Source: Nilaparvata lugens
Lineage: Eukaryota > Arthropoda > Insecta > Hemiptera > Delphacidae
Reading direction: 5' to 3'
DNA: 64,000 bases
Assembly: GCF_014356525.2 (NCBI RefSeq)
Contig: NC_052508.1
Coordinates: forward strand, 63,855,417-63,919,416
Part shown: in pieces, positions 33,250 through 45,426 of the stretch
Numbering within the stretch: position 1 is the stretch's first letter
Layout of the letters: every line of letters begins with the position of its first letter
Notes under the pieces: generated by a model
Databases searched by the model: none
The model's input: only the letters and a program-made list of their open reading frames with translations
What the model was told of the DNA's origin: nothing
Program-made: the position numbers and the translations under genes

Positions 33250-34073
33250 CTGCTCAAGATTAGAGACTCTTTGACTCTCTTATCACACCGCCTTAGCACA
33301 ACGCTAGTAAATTCAAATATTCCCGCTATTAAATGTCGCTTGTTGTCATTGTGAATAATTGGCTCAAGGTAACCATTATTCATAGAGCTACAAGTATATT
33401 TATCCATTATATATAACAGAAGAATGAGTATACAAATATAATGTTGCCACTCATTCCATAATTTTCAAAAAATGTTGATTGAAACAGTAGTTGTTCTTAT
33501 CTTTCACGGCAATACTCGCTCTTTTCTTGAAAAAGAGTGCAGGAAAATATTCAATTAATTAACTTCTAATATTCCATCTTCTATGGTTCTTCAATAATGA
33601 AGGTAACGTCTGTGATGTGAATCATCTAAGATTTTCCAAAGTTGATGATTTCTTAAATATAATTTGACTGCCATTATTCCAATTAACTGTTAAATTTTAG
33701 CTTGAATTAATAGGAAGTTTCACACTGAGGGGGCTTGTCGCTTCTTTACAACTTTGATGATGCTAATGAGCCCTAGGCCTAGGCTTTGTTGAAGTGGCGT
33801 TTGTTTCAACTGATAGAATATGTTAAAATTAGTCTTTCATTCATGGATCATTCCCTGAATGGTATCATCAATTAACATTCACCAAGGTAAAGATAGAATT
33901 ATTCCACGAATGCTTTTGTAGGATGAGGAGATTGTTAGCATACAATAATATGAAACAGAGCCCTATAATAATAATAATATGAAAGAGCTCAATAATTTAT
34001 AATAATATAAAAGAGCTCTAAGGAGAAATTAAGAAGATTCAGTACTTAAAATCGAAATCAAATCACTTTTATT
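33250..34073. other. No gene supported
   Basis: Mostly unique sequence. The bases around 33280-33370 (with CACACCGCCTTAGCAC and TAAATGTCGCTTGTTGTCAT) are less AT-biased than the surroundings and could be conserved non-coding DNA, but I have no second signal for it. Confidence 0.3.
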
Positions 34074-34990
34074 TTGACACTAGCTGGCCCGGCAAACTTC
34101 GTACCGCCAAAAAGTTAATGCATCTCATGACGAACTTTAGCTGTATGCACACCTGAGGAGGCGCGATGCGGTATTTTGCATCCAGGTGCTTCTTGCTTAT
34201 TGGTTTGAATGGAAGCACTCGAATTTTATTGTTTCAGCTTTTTATATTGTTTCTAATAATTTTAATAAAGTAGCCATACAAGTAAAGTGATTTCACTCAT
34301 CCATCTATTATGAATTATTTTTAATGTCATGGCGATCAATGGGAGATCGGCCTGGAAAATATAATTGTTCTAGTATCAACTATTGTCCACTATAGTATTG
34401 TTCTATTGTCCACTTTGGGTTACAGGTCAAGGTGATAAACAAATCTGACCTTATTTTTGGTTTAATTTATATGAATAATTTTCCAACTGCAAAATAAATA
34501 ATTTACTATGAATCAATTAATTCTGAACTCCGAAGACAGCACAATTATTCGAAACAAAGCAATGTCTTTAGAGCATGTAAGTCTTCAACCTGAGGCCGCA
34601 CTGCTGGATGGTTACACACAGAACAGTCATTTTGTTTTTAGTCGGGGCGTTTAGAATAAAATACATGGGTGGTTATGGAGCAGCACACACTCTTGTATGC
34701 TAGCTACTGACGGCTGTTGGATGGCGCAATGATTATATTATAACAGCTGAGTAATAAGAGAATAAGAGCAACAGCTGATTTTTATTTCTGTGTGTGACCA
34801 GCTCACAAATCTTCTCCCATTAGGAATACATGTCAACTTTGAAGGACCGTAGGAAAGAGTCATGAAGTCGGATTATAAATTTGATAGGCCATAAACCTGA
34901 TCCTGAACATAACGAACACAACTGAAAAAAAATCATCAAATTTGGTGCACACATCAAAAAGTTATTGAATGTCAAAATTTGAGGCTCGAT
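34074..34990 (+). mobile_element. Dispersed arthropod repeat starting CTAGCTGGCCCGGCAAAC
   Basis: ACTAGCTGGCCCGGCAAACT followed by TCGTACCGCC is an opening I recall from many insect genomes. The stretch ATCAAATTTGGTGCACACAT to TTTCTATTCATATAGAT near 34935-35005 looks like the far end of the same family. The segment between is variable and may hold other insertions. I think it is a non-autonomous DNA element, possibly Helitron-related, but the class is uncertain. Confidence 0.5.
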
Positions 34991-35750
34991 TTCTATTCAT
35001 ATAGATAATCATAAATGACACCTCAACATTTTGTAGATAATAATCTTATCCAACTGGGATTTAACAAAAACAAAATGAATTTTGTTACAATCATTCAAAA
35101 TTAGAAAGAATAGACTAGATTATCGTACGTATTTCTAAATTAAACGCGGTTAAGTGACGTCATTGCACTGTTTTATGACTCTTCTATTAGATCTCGTTAC
35201 ACTGTAACTCTAGTTATGATACAATATTAATCGAGGTTGAAGATAATAGATGAAATAGTAATAGGTTGATGATAGATATTTCTATTCTAACAAAAATAGT
35301 GGCACGTAATAAATATTTCTATCCTTATCTGGAATCTGACATGGTCTGTCAACCTATAGGAATGGAGAAAAGAATATTGACATGAATTCACAGATCCATA
35401 CCAGACGAGGTACAGACTAAATAATATCACGATTCTTATTGGCTGATCCAATGATGTCGGAGGTTGATCGGAGTTTCTATTTTCTCTCAAATTCAACATA
35501 GCTTCTCAACTTGGAGGAAGAATTCACATAACTCATTATGAAAAAACAAAAATGAAATGAATTCCACACCAGACATCGAACAGACAAAATAATATTACGA
35601 TTGCTCGATTGTAATTTATATTTATCGATTTCGGCTGCAATACGAATGTCATAGCATAATACATGGGAAATGGATGCACGCCAACAAGTGAGTGTTGTGT
35701 ATTCGGCTACTGAAAAAACGAACAAGAATACAACAAGATTAACGACACGA
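34991..35750. other. No gene supported
   Basis: The segments 35380-35480 and 35560-35640 share a rough pattern: ACCAGACGAGGTACAGACTA then ATAATATCACGATTC versus ACCAGACATCGAACAGACAA then ATAATATTACGATTG. So an old local duplication of about 190 bp is likely. No coding support. Confidence 0.45.
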
Positions 35751-35759
35751 ATCTTATAA

Positions 35760-36910
35760 ATCTCCGTTCAGAGCAGACAGAGAAGGAAAAGGAGAAAGAG
35801 AAGGCGAAGGAGAATGAGGTGGTAATGCTGGTGAAGAGGATGCAGGTGAAAAGGTAGATTGTGAAGGAGAATGATAAGGAAAGGGAGATGAGATAAAGTC
35901 AAAAATAAGAGAAGGAGAATGAGAAGAACATATGGGAGAAATTGAAGAAGAGAAAAGGAGGAGGAGTACGTGTAGGAGATGCAGAAGTGAATAAGAGAGA
36001 AGACGATGTAGTGGGAGAAGGGAGAGAAGGGAAAGTAGAAGAAGATGAAGATGGAGAAGTAGAGAATGTTCAGGAAAAAGTTATTGTGGAGAGGTTTCAG
36101 TAGAAGAGGGAGGGAATGGAGAAGGAGATGATATGAGCGAGAAGACGATGGAGAAGGAAGATAAGGAGATGAGAAGGAAAGGGCAAAGATATAGAATATG
36201 GATAAGAAGAAGAGAGAAATGTGGAAGAGAGAATGAATGAGGGATAAGGAAGAGATCAGTAGTAGGCGTAGAGTTCAAGCGGGTGTTGAGGATTGAAAAC
36301 GTTAGAAGAAAGTGAAGAGAAAGATGTATGGAAAGAAGTAGAACTGTAGTAGAAGAGGAATCTGAATGGGTGATGAGAATTTGAATAGGAGGGAGAACGA
36401 CTACAAAAAATGACGTTGAGAGGAGTAATAATGTGAAGAATTGATGTGAAAAACGAGGAAATTAGAATAAGGAGAAAGATCAGGAAAACTACGGAGGATA
36501 GGAGACTGAAAATCGGAGAAAAATTATAGAAATGCAAGGATTAGGGAAAAGGAGGAGGATGAAAAGAATAAGTAGTAGAATAAGGAGAAGAAGGAGGAAA
36601 AGAGAATTAAAAGTGGCAAGTGAAGAGGGGAAAGAGGAAAAGAAAAACAATGCTGAGTAGGAATGAGATATGGCTGTAAAGAGGAATTGATAGGATGAAA
36701 TAAAGAGGAGAAGAAAACGGATGAGGATAGAAAGAAAAATAAGATGAAGAGCAAGTTATTGGAACAGTGCTCTTTGTATTGTCAGAGCAGAGAAGAAATC
36801 ACAGACAATAGAATTTTAATGCGTTTTGTTAGTGAGAGATAAGGTAAGAGATAGAGAGAGTGAGAGAGAATGATAGTGAGAGAGAGAGTGAGTAAATGAG
36901 AGGGAAGAGT
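35760..36910. repeat. Purine-rich (GA/GAA/GGA) tract, 1.15 kb
   Basis: The plus strand is dominated by A and G without a fixed period. The minus-strand frames (36081-36278, 36256-36537, 36524-36754) are Ser/Phe/Leu chains caused by the composition and are left out. Confidence 0.85.
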
Positions 36911-37034
36911 GCTGCTGGTTACCTCTTGCTGTTTTTACGTCGGAAATAATTATTTAATTCTCTTTGCGGGGCGCGGAAGAGAGAGACGGATAGACGGTGT
37001 GAGTGGGTGTAGAAAATAAAAAAAATTGGTCCAT

Positions 37035-37075
37035 GGGGGTCGAACCCATTGCAAGAGAGTACATGGCACGTCGTA
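37035..37075 (-). mobile_element. Possible SINE head (B-box only)
   Basis: Minus strand TGCAATGGGTTCGACCCCCA holds a good B box (GGTTCGACC), preceded by TACTCTC and followed by a T-rich stretch. I cannot find a convincing A box, so the call is weak. Confidence 0.35.
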
Positions 37076-37099
37076 AATAAAATTTATGACCAACTGTAA

Positions 37100-37780
37100 G
37101 ACTGTAAGATGGTTTCAGCTCCTGGTGATGTCTTAATTTCTTACATACTCACTCCCTACAGTCTGCAATTATTGTTTGTAGGCTGCATTATGATCTTCTC
37201 ATTCAGAATTTGAGCCTATATTGATTATTATTATCGTAGACGATTTACAGACGAAAGATTAATCCAACTATCACTTCTTCTTTAGTGGAAATCGGTATGA
37301 ATTTAATTTATACTCTTGATATTCATTCAATTGTCGATTTCAATTTCAATGTTATGAGATCATTCATTGATGATCGGGATATTCAAGACCGATTGTAAGT
37401 TATCATGTTGTATTCAATGAACTCAGATATTTTAAATTTATTTGAATATTCAGATTTGAGAGTTGTTCTGGTGATATCACTTGATCTCACTTGAAATTCG
37501 TCCAATCTTGGAAAATGAAGTGTCAATCGATTTGTGATTGAATTTAACAAAAGAAGTTATTCTTGTTATTTGTTCATAGAATGAAAGGATTTTTGGTTCT
37601 TCAAGAAATAACATTTTGAACAGACGCCATTTTGTTTTATAAATTTGAGAAACTGTCATATTTTTTGTAGCTCTGTCTAGTTGACATAGATGTTTGTGCA
37701 AATATTCAATCCTTCATTACCAGCCATTATTTTAAACAAAATGGTTTGTGAAGAAGCAAAATGACGGCTGTGTGAGTAAG
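37100..37780. other. No gene supported
   Basis: Unique AT-rich sequence. The 74-codon minus frame at 37477-37701 has no known domain. Confidence 0.3.
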
Positions 37781-37787
37781 GCTAGCT

Positions 37788-37962
37788 TAGCTACACACAC
37801 ATCGAGTTTTATCCATACGATATTTTTCCGTCCTTATAAATTCTATCAGATTAAACAGATGATTTCAAACAGATGATGTTTGTTAAGTCCCGTTTAATCT
37901 TATAGAATTCACGAGTACGCCACTACATCGTACAAACAAAAATCGATATGTGTGTGCAGGGC
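37788..37962. mobile_element. Foldback MITE, about 175 bp
   Basis: Left part CTACACACACATCGAGTTTT and the complement of the right part, CTGCACACACATATCGATTT, are inverted repeats. Further in, AAATTCTATCAGATTAAAC pairs with the complement GAATTCTATAAGATTAAAC. It has no coding capacity. The target duplication is not clear. Confidence 0.7.
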
Positions 37963-37968
37963 TCTACT

Positions 37969-39584
37969 AGGGTCTTTCGAACAGTTTGAAAGTGATACAT
38001 AGATATTTTCTTACACAGGAACAATGCCATAGAATATTGGTAGAAAGTTTTGAAACTCTCTGTATTACAGAGAATTCAAGCTTTTTCAAATCATCATATT
38101 AGTAAGGAACAAATTATGGTGATAGATAGAGCATTATATCTAGTACCATTATATCTAGTATCATTATATCTATTGTTAAGTATTTTAAGTGAATAATATA
38201 TTTGCCATGTTACGTTCATATTTCTCATTAAGGTTACATTGATTTTATGGGAAAAATCTTCTCAGTGAAGCTTCTACCCAACTCTCTGCTATGGAGTTGA
38301 AATTCTTTACTCCAAAATCAATCTGAACCCGCCTTTTGTATCATTGTTCAATCATTTGATGCACATCGTTGATCTGTCCAGGCTCCCTTACAGGATTCAA
38401 CAACATTTCGAACAATCCTTAACTACAAATTAGAAACAATAAATCCTCAGCTTTGTATGGCAGAATTTCCTCTCTCCTACCCTTTCCCCTCATCCACTCC
38501 TCTTACTGATTTTTCCGTGTCTGTTCATCCAATTTCCGATTATTCTTTTCAGTTTAGCGCTCATTAGGAATTTATGAATTCGTTTCTGATCAATATTCGA
38601 TCATGTTTCGCTTTCAAAGTCGGGACGCGAAGATGTTCAGCCCAAACGAGACTCTAATAATCTTGATGTTCCACTTGATATACGATGGGGACATGTGAGG
38701 GATGGGAACTCATGCTTCCACTTTCGAGAACATGTTTTTGGAACTCATTTTATGTAGCCTAATCCTGATCATCAGCAGAAATCAGGAGCAGAACGAATTT
38801 TGCCACCATGAAATCCGACAAACAAGATTCCAAAAGTTTCAGTTTATATCCTTCCACTCATCCTGTCCCTCTCTTCCTCATTCAAACCTACTTTTTCTCT
38901 CGTACCCACAACTTTTTCTATCTTTTCCCCCTTATAACTCTTCACCTCCTTCAGTTGCCGCCGAATAAAAAATTATACATCAGCAAAGATTCACTTTTTC
39001 AGAAGCTGATTTTTTCATGTACTCACCCGTAATTGGCTATTTTTGAAATCACGTTTCGGCTTTCGGATTAACAACTCTTCAGTGTCTCTGAACGACTTTT
39101 GGTTACAATATAATTGAATAATATATTTACTGAATTGAACTGTATTGGATTATATTCAACATCGATTCAATTATATTTACTGACAATTTTCAAAACGTAA
39201 AAATGCCATTGTCCGTAATAATTGAATTTTAAAGTTATTCAAAATTGAGAAGAGTTGAATTTGTCAATAGCTACTGAATGAATGTATGAAAGTTATGCAT
39301 TCTGATAGATGAATCAAATTAAATTCCTCGTAGAAGAAGAAGCGAAGTAGTTCCGTTGTCAAATTTATCTCTCATTCCAATTATTATTAAAGACCAGCAT
39401 CAAAGGAATATTAGGATCTTGAAATAATCATATCTTAATTTCATAGTCTGTGCTCTTTGAACTATGATGGAATTAATTCATTATTAGATCGACGATAATG
39501 TTCATTGATTTGAGCTACAAAACAATATTTTATTACAGATGGAATAAAATAGAGAATGCATTTATTCAAATGCTAATTAATATA
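37969..39584. other. No gene supported
   Basis: Small features only: ATTATATCTAGTA repeated three times at about 38130-38175 and a CT-rich patch at 38850-38950. The frames 38702-38968 and 38808-39032 cross this patch and lack support. Confidence 0.4.
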
Positions 39585-40027
39585 TAATTATTATTTTACG
39601 AAAATCCTAAATAAATGCTGCAAATCACCCCGAAGACCTCTGCTACTGCAGACATTGACAACAGGGTTAACAGCTGGTTGGAAATTCGATGAGAACTACT
39701 ATCCAAAAATTAGTTGCCAGCCCGGGAATCGAGCCCGTTACCTCCCAATTGCTAGTCAGGAATGCTTGCCCTTACACCAAACTGACAATCTGTGGATAGC
39801 AGCGCTCATTTTATACGTATAGATTGTCAGTTTGGTGTAAGGGCAAGCATTCCTGACTAGCAATTGGGAGGTACCGGGTTCGATTCCCGGGCTGGCAACT
39901 AATTTTTGGATAGTAGTTCTCATCGAATTTCCAACCAGCTGTTAACCCTGTTGTCAATGTCTGCAGTAGCAGAGGTCTTCGGGGTGATTTGCAGCATTTA
40001 TTTAGGATTTTCATAAAATAATAATTA
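39585..40027. mobile_element. Head-to-head inverted pair of tRNA-derived SINEs
   Basis: Arm 39585-39791 (minus) and arm 39821-40027 (plus) are each 207 bp and complementary with only a few mismatches (for example GAATCGAGCCCGTTACC against GAATCGAACCCGGTACC), with a 29-base spacer. The plus copy opens with GATTGTCAGTTTGGTGTAAG, an A-box-like segment, and has a perfect B box in CGGGTTCGATTCCCGG about 55 bases later. The arms match right to their outer AT-rich ends (TAATTATTATTTTA). No target-site duplication is visible around either copy. Confidence 0.88.
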
Positions 40028-40259
40028 AATATTTTATTACATGGATTCAAAAGAAGAACTCAATTGAAATATACCAAGATCTCCGATCTCAGATACTTGA
40101 ACCATGTAAATCTTTGGAATACAAAAATCGATGATTCGAGGTTCAAGAAGGGAGTATATAAAGTGAAAAAAGATTACAAAATAGTAAAGAGATTGAGAAA
40201 AGGGAAATAGCTGAACCATTACGACAGTGGAATGAATATGATAATGATTTCAATCAGGT

Positions 40260-40480
40260 ACCCTTTTGCTGTGGCTGTGGCATGTGGCATACTGTGACGC
40301 CGACTGAGCTGTTTGTGTATTCAATAGGAGTACTACCGACTACTTCGATTGTGGTACACCATTAAATGATGACCTGGGGATATTTTGCAGACCGAAAGGT
40401 GCCCGTCTATCCCAGGGTGGCGCGCAGAGTCTCAAACCCACAACACGAGCTACTGTTTCATTATTTATTCATCGATCAGT
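40260..40480. other. GC-raised segment of unknown nature
   Basis: Includes GCTGTGGCTGTGGCATGTGG and, on the minus strand, TGTGGGTTTGAGACTCTGCG, which is only a loose match to a pol III B box. It may be a decayed SINE; I cannot decide. Confidence 0.25.
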
Positions 40481-40496
40481 GGATGGTTGCCCACTT

Positions 40497-40912
40497 GATC
40501 TTCATCTTCTTCTTCGTCTTTTTCTTCTCCTTTTTCTTCTCCTTTTTCTTCTTCTTCTTCTTCTTCTTCTTCTTCTCCTTCTTATCCTCTTCTTCTTCTT
40601 CTTCTTCTTCTTCTTCTTCTTCTTCTTCTTCTTCTTCTTCTTCTTCATCTTCTTCATCTTCTTCTTCTTCGTGTCTGTGACTGTGTATTGCTTCCTATGT
40701 TGTATCTCAATTCATTCATTTTCTCGAATACGCCTTACTTCTAATACTTCTTGATTACCCTTCTTTTCTCCAATCTCATTTATTTTCTTTATTCTCCTCT
40801 CATCTTCACCATTATACAAGTTTTCTTCCTCCCACTCTTCCTCCCCCTTTCCATTCTCCTCTACTCTCTCCACCATCGGCTTCTCTTCCTCCATCTCGTT
40901 TCCCACTCCTCC
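40497..40912. repeat. (TTC)n microsatellite and pyrimidine-rich tract
   Basis: A nearly pure TTC run covers about 40499-40673, followed by CT-rich sequence with single purines to about 40912. Frames giving poly-Phe, poly-Ser or poly-Leu here are artefacts. Confidence 0.95.
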
Positions 40913-41683
40913 TCTTAGTCAATATATTGTCGATTCCTCTCAATAGCAGTCAGTTACAAGAAAACTTGAGAGTAATTCAATAATAATTTTCTTGTCCAAG
41001 TGATTCATCTTGTAGTGGTTTGTTACTGCTTACATTCTCCTGTCAATTTCATCCTGCCATATTACAATGTCTTTTTCAAGGGCACTTTTTAAATTACATA
41101 AGGCGAGGAGAGCTGATTATTATAATAAAATGAATTCAACATAATGTATGAATAATTCAGAATAGTGGAATTTCACTAATGTGGAAAGCATATTGCCCAC
41201 TGTCTCCTGTACTCAATCACGAATTATGAACTTTTATGGTAACGCCAAGAAAAATCATTGCTTTTAGTATCGTAGCCTATTACTTCATGCTCAAACAACA
41301 ATTCCATTATGAGGAAGTTGGAAACAGTGTAGCTGCATTATAATTCAACCTGGCAATTCACCGAAAATTGAACACGTAGAGCTGCTAAACTTGCTTTTGA
41401 AAGTGATTTTCGGTCGCAAGTGTCAGGTTGTAATGATAGTAATTTCTGTAGCGTGTGCAGACAATATTAGGAAGCTGGACCAACAATTTGAGAGAAAAAC
41501 GTGAAGTAAGAAGAATGAAGAAGTCCTTGTACTTGGTGAAATTGCTTGAGCACTTTGCTTCTTAATTGACTGTTGAAAAAGACAAAACTCACTGTCAACC
41601 GATTTTTGTAGATGGTAACATATTATTATTTGACCCTCCAACGGCTGGGATATTATTTTTTAATACAGTGAAATTCGTCCATT

Positions 41684-41688
<5 letters not shown>

Positions 41689-41721
<33 letters not shown>
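41689..41721. repeat. (TC)n microsatellite
   Basis: About 33 bases of pure TC. Between 40920 and 42430 I see nothing else that can be supported; the sequence is unique and AT-rich. Confidence 0.9.
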
Positions 41722-41723
<2 letters not shown>

Positions 41724-42655
41724 ACAATATGAATCCATTGATCAAACTTGATAGATAATCACAGATTCAATATATTCTGTAAATTTGTGTAGCTTTTGAT
41801 GAAGATTTCGTTTTTTCATGATCTTCAGATGATATTTTCTGGATGTCCAATGATTGAGAGTTTTCTATTGTTATCCATACAGTAATCCACCAGTAATTGG
41901 ATTACTCTACTTTACTTATCCTATTGTTTCTGTTGTTTTTTTATTGTAAATCTTCAAGTGTTATTGCTAATATAATGCAGCTCACGGTGCTCATTCCCCA
42001 CACTCAGACTTGTTGTCTTTGTGGGGAATATTCACTATTTATCTAATGTTTCTGCTGCTGTATTCCTTTTTTTGTGAATGAAGATCATCTGAATTTGAAT
42101 TCCCCAGTTGTTTTCAAAACCTTATTGGTTTCCAGTTCAATACATCATTCAGGGAGCTCACAGGGGGCTCAAAATAATTGAAAATGTGAGAAAAGAAATT
42201 TAAAATGACGACTGACGGCCTTTTTTATGGTTTTCCCAATTTATAGGGGGTCAGAGCTGAATTTTTACTATGTTGAGGCTGATAATATGAAAACACGACT
42301 CAAGTATATTCACAGTCTTTGACATTAGATTAGTTATTTGTGCAACTAGTGCGCAAAGTGACAGTTTAGTGCACCGAAAGAATCGTTCACGGCTTCTTGA
42401 GTGCAGCAGAGGAACTTTTCGCACGTATTTCATATTAAATTTTTCCTACAGTTACCATTGAATATAAAAAGTGGGTAATCATGGGTAAAATTCCCTGAAA
42501 TCCATAAAATGTTTTTCTGTGTAATTTTATCATTAATAAAAACTTTACTTTATTTAAAATTGAATAATGTAGTAAATAAATGAAGGCGGCTGTGGCACTC
42601 ATGTGGTGGCTGTCGCTGTCATCCACTGCCTTCATATTATTATAACGTGCACCAC

Positions 42656-42748
42656 AACACTATACCACACTATACCACACTATACCACTCTATACCACAC
42701 TATACCACACTATACCACACTATACCACACTATACCACACTATACCTC
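42656..42748. repeat. Minisatellite, about nine 10-bp units
   Basis: Units of CTATACCACA, one varied to CTATACCACT. The 10-base period is close to one DNA helical turn. A short frame reading YHTIPHYTTL across it comes from the repeat. Confidence 0.95.
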
Positions 42749-42841
42749 AGTTACCAACTTCATTTTGATTTTGCTGCACTGGTGCTCCATATAACCTACT
42801 AACTATTTTGCGTTGCCATGTTGCAAATCTGGAGTGCAGAA
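42747..42841 (+). repeat. Dispersed repeat, copy 2 (partner at 488-592)
   Basis: GTTACCAACTTCATTTTGAT through TTGCAAATCTGGAGTGCAGA matches the complement of 488-592, with a C/G change at ACTATTTTGCG versus AGTATTTTGCG and one in CTGGTGCTCC versus CTGTTGCTCC. Confidence 0.8.
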
Positions 42842-43492
42842 AAAATTTTTCCCGCACTAGAGCGGAAAAGTGATTCTTTGCGTTCTGTAATCAGTGCAGG
42901 AATGACCACTTTTCAAGATAACTGTAGGAAAAAGAATATGTAGGCGAATGACATTGATGAATGCACTTTCATTGAATTGAAATTCAAACAATTTTCGCTA
43001 TAACTCTGGTCTTCAGCTAAGTAGATCCAAATAACGATAGGTGGTCTGGTATTATAATGTAGGCATACTGCTGATGCTGATTACAACTGAACTGCTGAAT
43101 GGATGAAGCGAAGAATGCTGATCGCTGAGTGCTGATCTCATAATGATCAGAGCAAGTCACTGATACAAATGAGCTCACCTCGTCAACTCTATTCATCAAG
43201 CTCCAAAAGAACTGTTGATTATGTATTCAAAGGCAGTAGATCACAATCACATGATATAAAGGCAACCAAGAAGAGGACAGAAATGAGACGATGGAATTTT
43301 TGGTTTTATAACAGTAGGAATAGGAATAGTTTTGGGATTGACTCTAGTGTTCTTTTCCAAAAATTTTACGATTGTTGCTTGCTGTAATGCAGAATGGATG
43401 AGTTATCGATTTGGTCAGAAATCAGGAATATGGAAATCGAGTGCATTCTTTATATCAAATATTCATAACGTATAATATTGCATGCACATAAT

Positions 43493-43503
43493 ATCATCAT
43501 CAC

Positions 43504-43554
<51 letters not shown>

Positions 43555-43556
43555 TT
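43493..43556. repeat. (ATC)n microsatellite
   Basis: About 60 bases of ATC/CAT. Frames giving poly-Ile or poly-Asp across it are artefacts. From 42940 to 43490 and from 43560 to 44290 no gene is supported. Confidence 0.93.
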
Positions 43557-44297
43557 TTATCATTGACTCGACAATCCAAAGCGGATCTTGGCCTCTTCAT
43601 TGTACTCTGACCATGGAAGCACGCCTCCAATTCCTGACTCCAACAACTCTTGCATCTCCGGCTTGATAGATGATATATTCTGAATATCATCAGAATATTT
43701 TGGAGGCAATGATCTACTCATCCGTGAGTTTGTAAGCTATTAGATCAAATAGGATTCGCGTATATACTGTCTCTGATGGAATCTAGATAAAATCCTCTTT
43801 GATAATATCCACTTGAAATTGTAGTTTTGAAGCTGTGAAGATTTCTAATTCATTCAAAATTTAATTTTCCATTTTTAATCTAAAATCCAATTTTGTAAAA
43901 TAATAGCAAAGTCATCAGTTTCATCAAAGTCACTTGAAATATGGATTCAAATATTGGAATAATATTTGGAATACCTTTCATTTTCATCATGTGTTATTCA
44001 TTTTTTTTTCACGGGATTTCATACTTCATCAACCGACGACCTCTTTGTGTATTGCATCGTGCCAGGTCTGGGTGCTTTATGCTTGACGTGATATCGTACA
44101 AGCGATAAAAAATAAAGTTCCTTCATACTGAATTCCTCAATATATTTGGAATTTTCATAAAACTTGAAAATTCCTTCTCACGATACAATAATTCCCTATG
44201 AAAATATTTCTCAAATGAACCTTCCATGGTGTGTATATCTATTTATTTGTTCATTAGGTTAGCAAAAACAATACAAGGATCGGAAAAGAAAAAAAAC

Positions 44298-45084
44298 TGG
44301 TGTGGCACACTCACACAACTTTCCTTGCTCATTGAACTGTAAGCCCCATTCTTAAAGGAGAATAATTTAAGGGAATAACATATTGACGATTGGCAGCAAC
44401 ATATTTGAAACTACGATCAGACTACTGTATATGTGTATTATATAATTGTTTTCAGAGTACTTTTTCTCTTGTGTAAATTGTGAAATTCGATATTTTTTGA
44501 AAATCGTCAAAACAGCTGTTCTACAGATATTATATCTCGACTATGTGTTCTTTTTATGAACTGCGCTACCTACCTACCTAATAAACGAAAAGGAGGCTAC
44601 TAAGTCCATTTCTCAAGGATGGGGTGGACCCCCCATTAGTTTCCCAGAAAGGAGACTCATGCCAGTTGTCAGGGCTTATAAATAGCTCTCCATGGTATAA
44701 ATTTGAAGAGAATCGTTGGAGCCGTTTTTGAGAAAACTGTGAATAACATGTTTTTAAGTGATTATCCGCCATTTTTCTCAAGAATATTACGGAGCTCCTG
44801 CAATTTTCCCAGAAATGAGACTCATGTCAATTGATAGGGCTTATAAATAGCTATCTATGGTATGAATTTGAAGAAAATCGTTAGAGCCGTTTTCGAGAAA
44901 ACCGTGAAAAACATGGTTTTTTAGTAATTATCCGCCATTTTCTCCGCCATCTTGAATTGAATTTTATTGAATTTCTCATTGTCGGATCCTCATGGTATAA
45001 GGACCTCAAGTTAAAAATTTCAAGTCAATCAGTTAATTAGGAATGGGGTGATCGTGTTCACAGACATACACACATACACACATA

Positions 45085-45119
<35 letters not shown>

Positions 45120-45267
45120 CACACACACACACACACACACCCAAAAATCATGTTTTTGGACTCAGGGGACCTTGAAACGTATAGAAAACTTGAAATTTAG
45201 GTACCTTAATTTTTTTTGGAAAGCAATACTTTCCTTACCTATGGTAATATGGCAAGGAAAGTAAAAA
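44298..45267 (+). mobile_element. Microsatellite-bearing transposon family, copy 3
   Basis: Starts CTGGTGTGGCACACTCACAC, then AACTTTCCTTGC, and ends GGCAAGGAAAGTAAAAA, as in 27895-28775. It carries an internal tandem duplication of about 165 bp: GGGCTTATAAATAGCT and GAGCCGTTTT recur at about 44630-44775 and 44797-44945. The CA tract (45060-45141) sits where the other copies have theirs. Longer than copy 2 because of the duplication. Confidence 0.78.
45060..45141. repeat. (CA)n microsatellite inside the element
   Basis: ACACATACACACATACACAC followed by pure CA runs. Same internal position as in copies 1 and 2. Confidence 0.95.
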
Positions 45268-45426
45268 CAGGCTATTGCCAAAACTTCTTATATGCTGCAA
45301 AGGTATAAATTTCATTGAGATCACAGACTCACATCAAATTAAACAAGAGCCCACAAGGGTAAAAAATCACTCAATTATCCACATTGAGAGCTGCACACCT
45401 TCTGTTGATTACATTTCGTTTCTCAG

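Larger units (their letters stand above)
42434..42936. mobile_element. Inverted-repeat element carrying a 10-bp minisatellite
   Basis: Left end TTTTTCCTACAGTTACCATT (about 42434) is matched by the complement of the right end, CTTTTTCCTACAGTTATCTT (about 42936), continuing with TGAA and AAAAGTGG on both sides. The interior holds GAAGGCGGCTGTGGCACTCA, the minisatellite at 42656-42748 and the dispersed repeat shared with 488-592. About 500 bp, with no coding capacity. It could be one foldback element or nested pieces. Confidence 0.6.

Noticed and set aside
39585..40027. Two functional tRNA genes in inverted orientation
   Set aside because: The B box is perfect, but the sequence after the T-arm runs on into an element body, and the acceptor stem is missing.
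40415..40445. SINE B box in TGTGGGTTTGAGACTCTGCG
   Set aside because: It matches GGTTCGANTCC only loosely and no A box was found at the right distance.
40366..40754. Frames with poly-Ser, poly-Phe and poly-Leu
   Set aside because: They come from the TTC repeat in its three frames. Same for 57935-58198 and 25838-26047.
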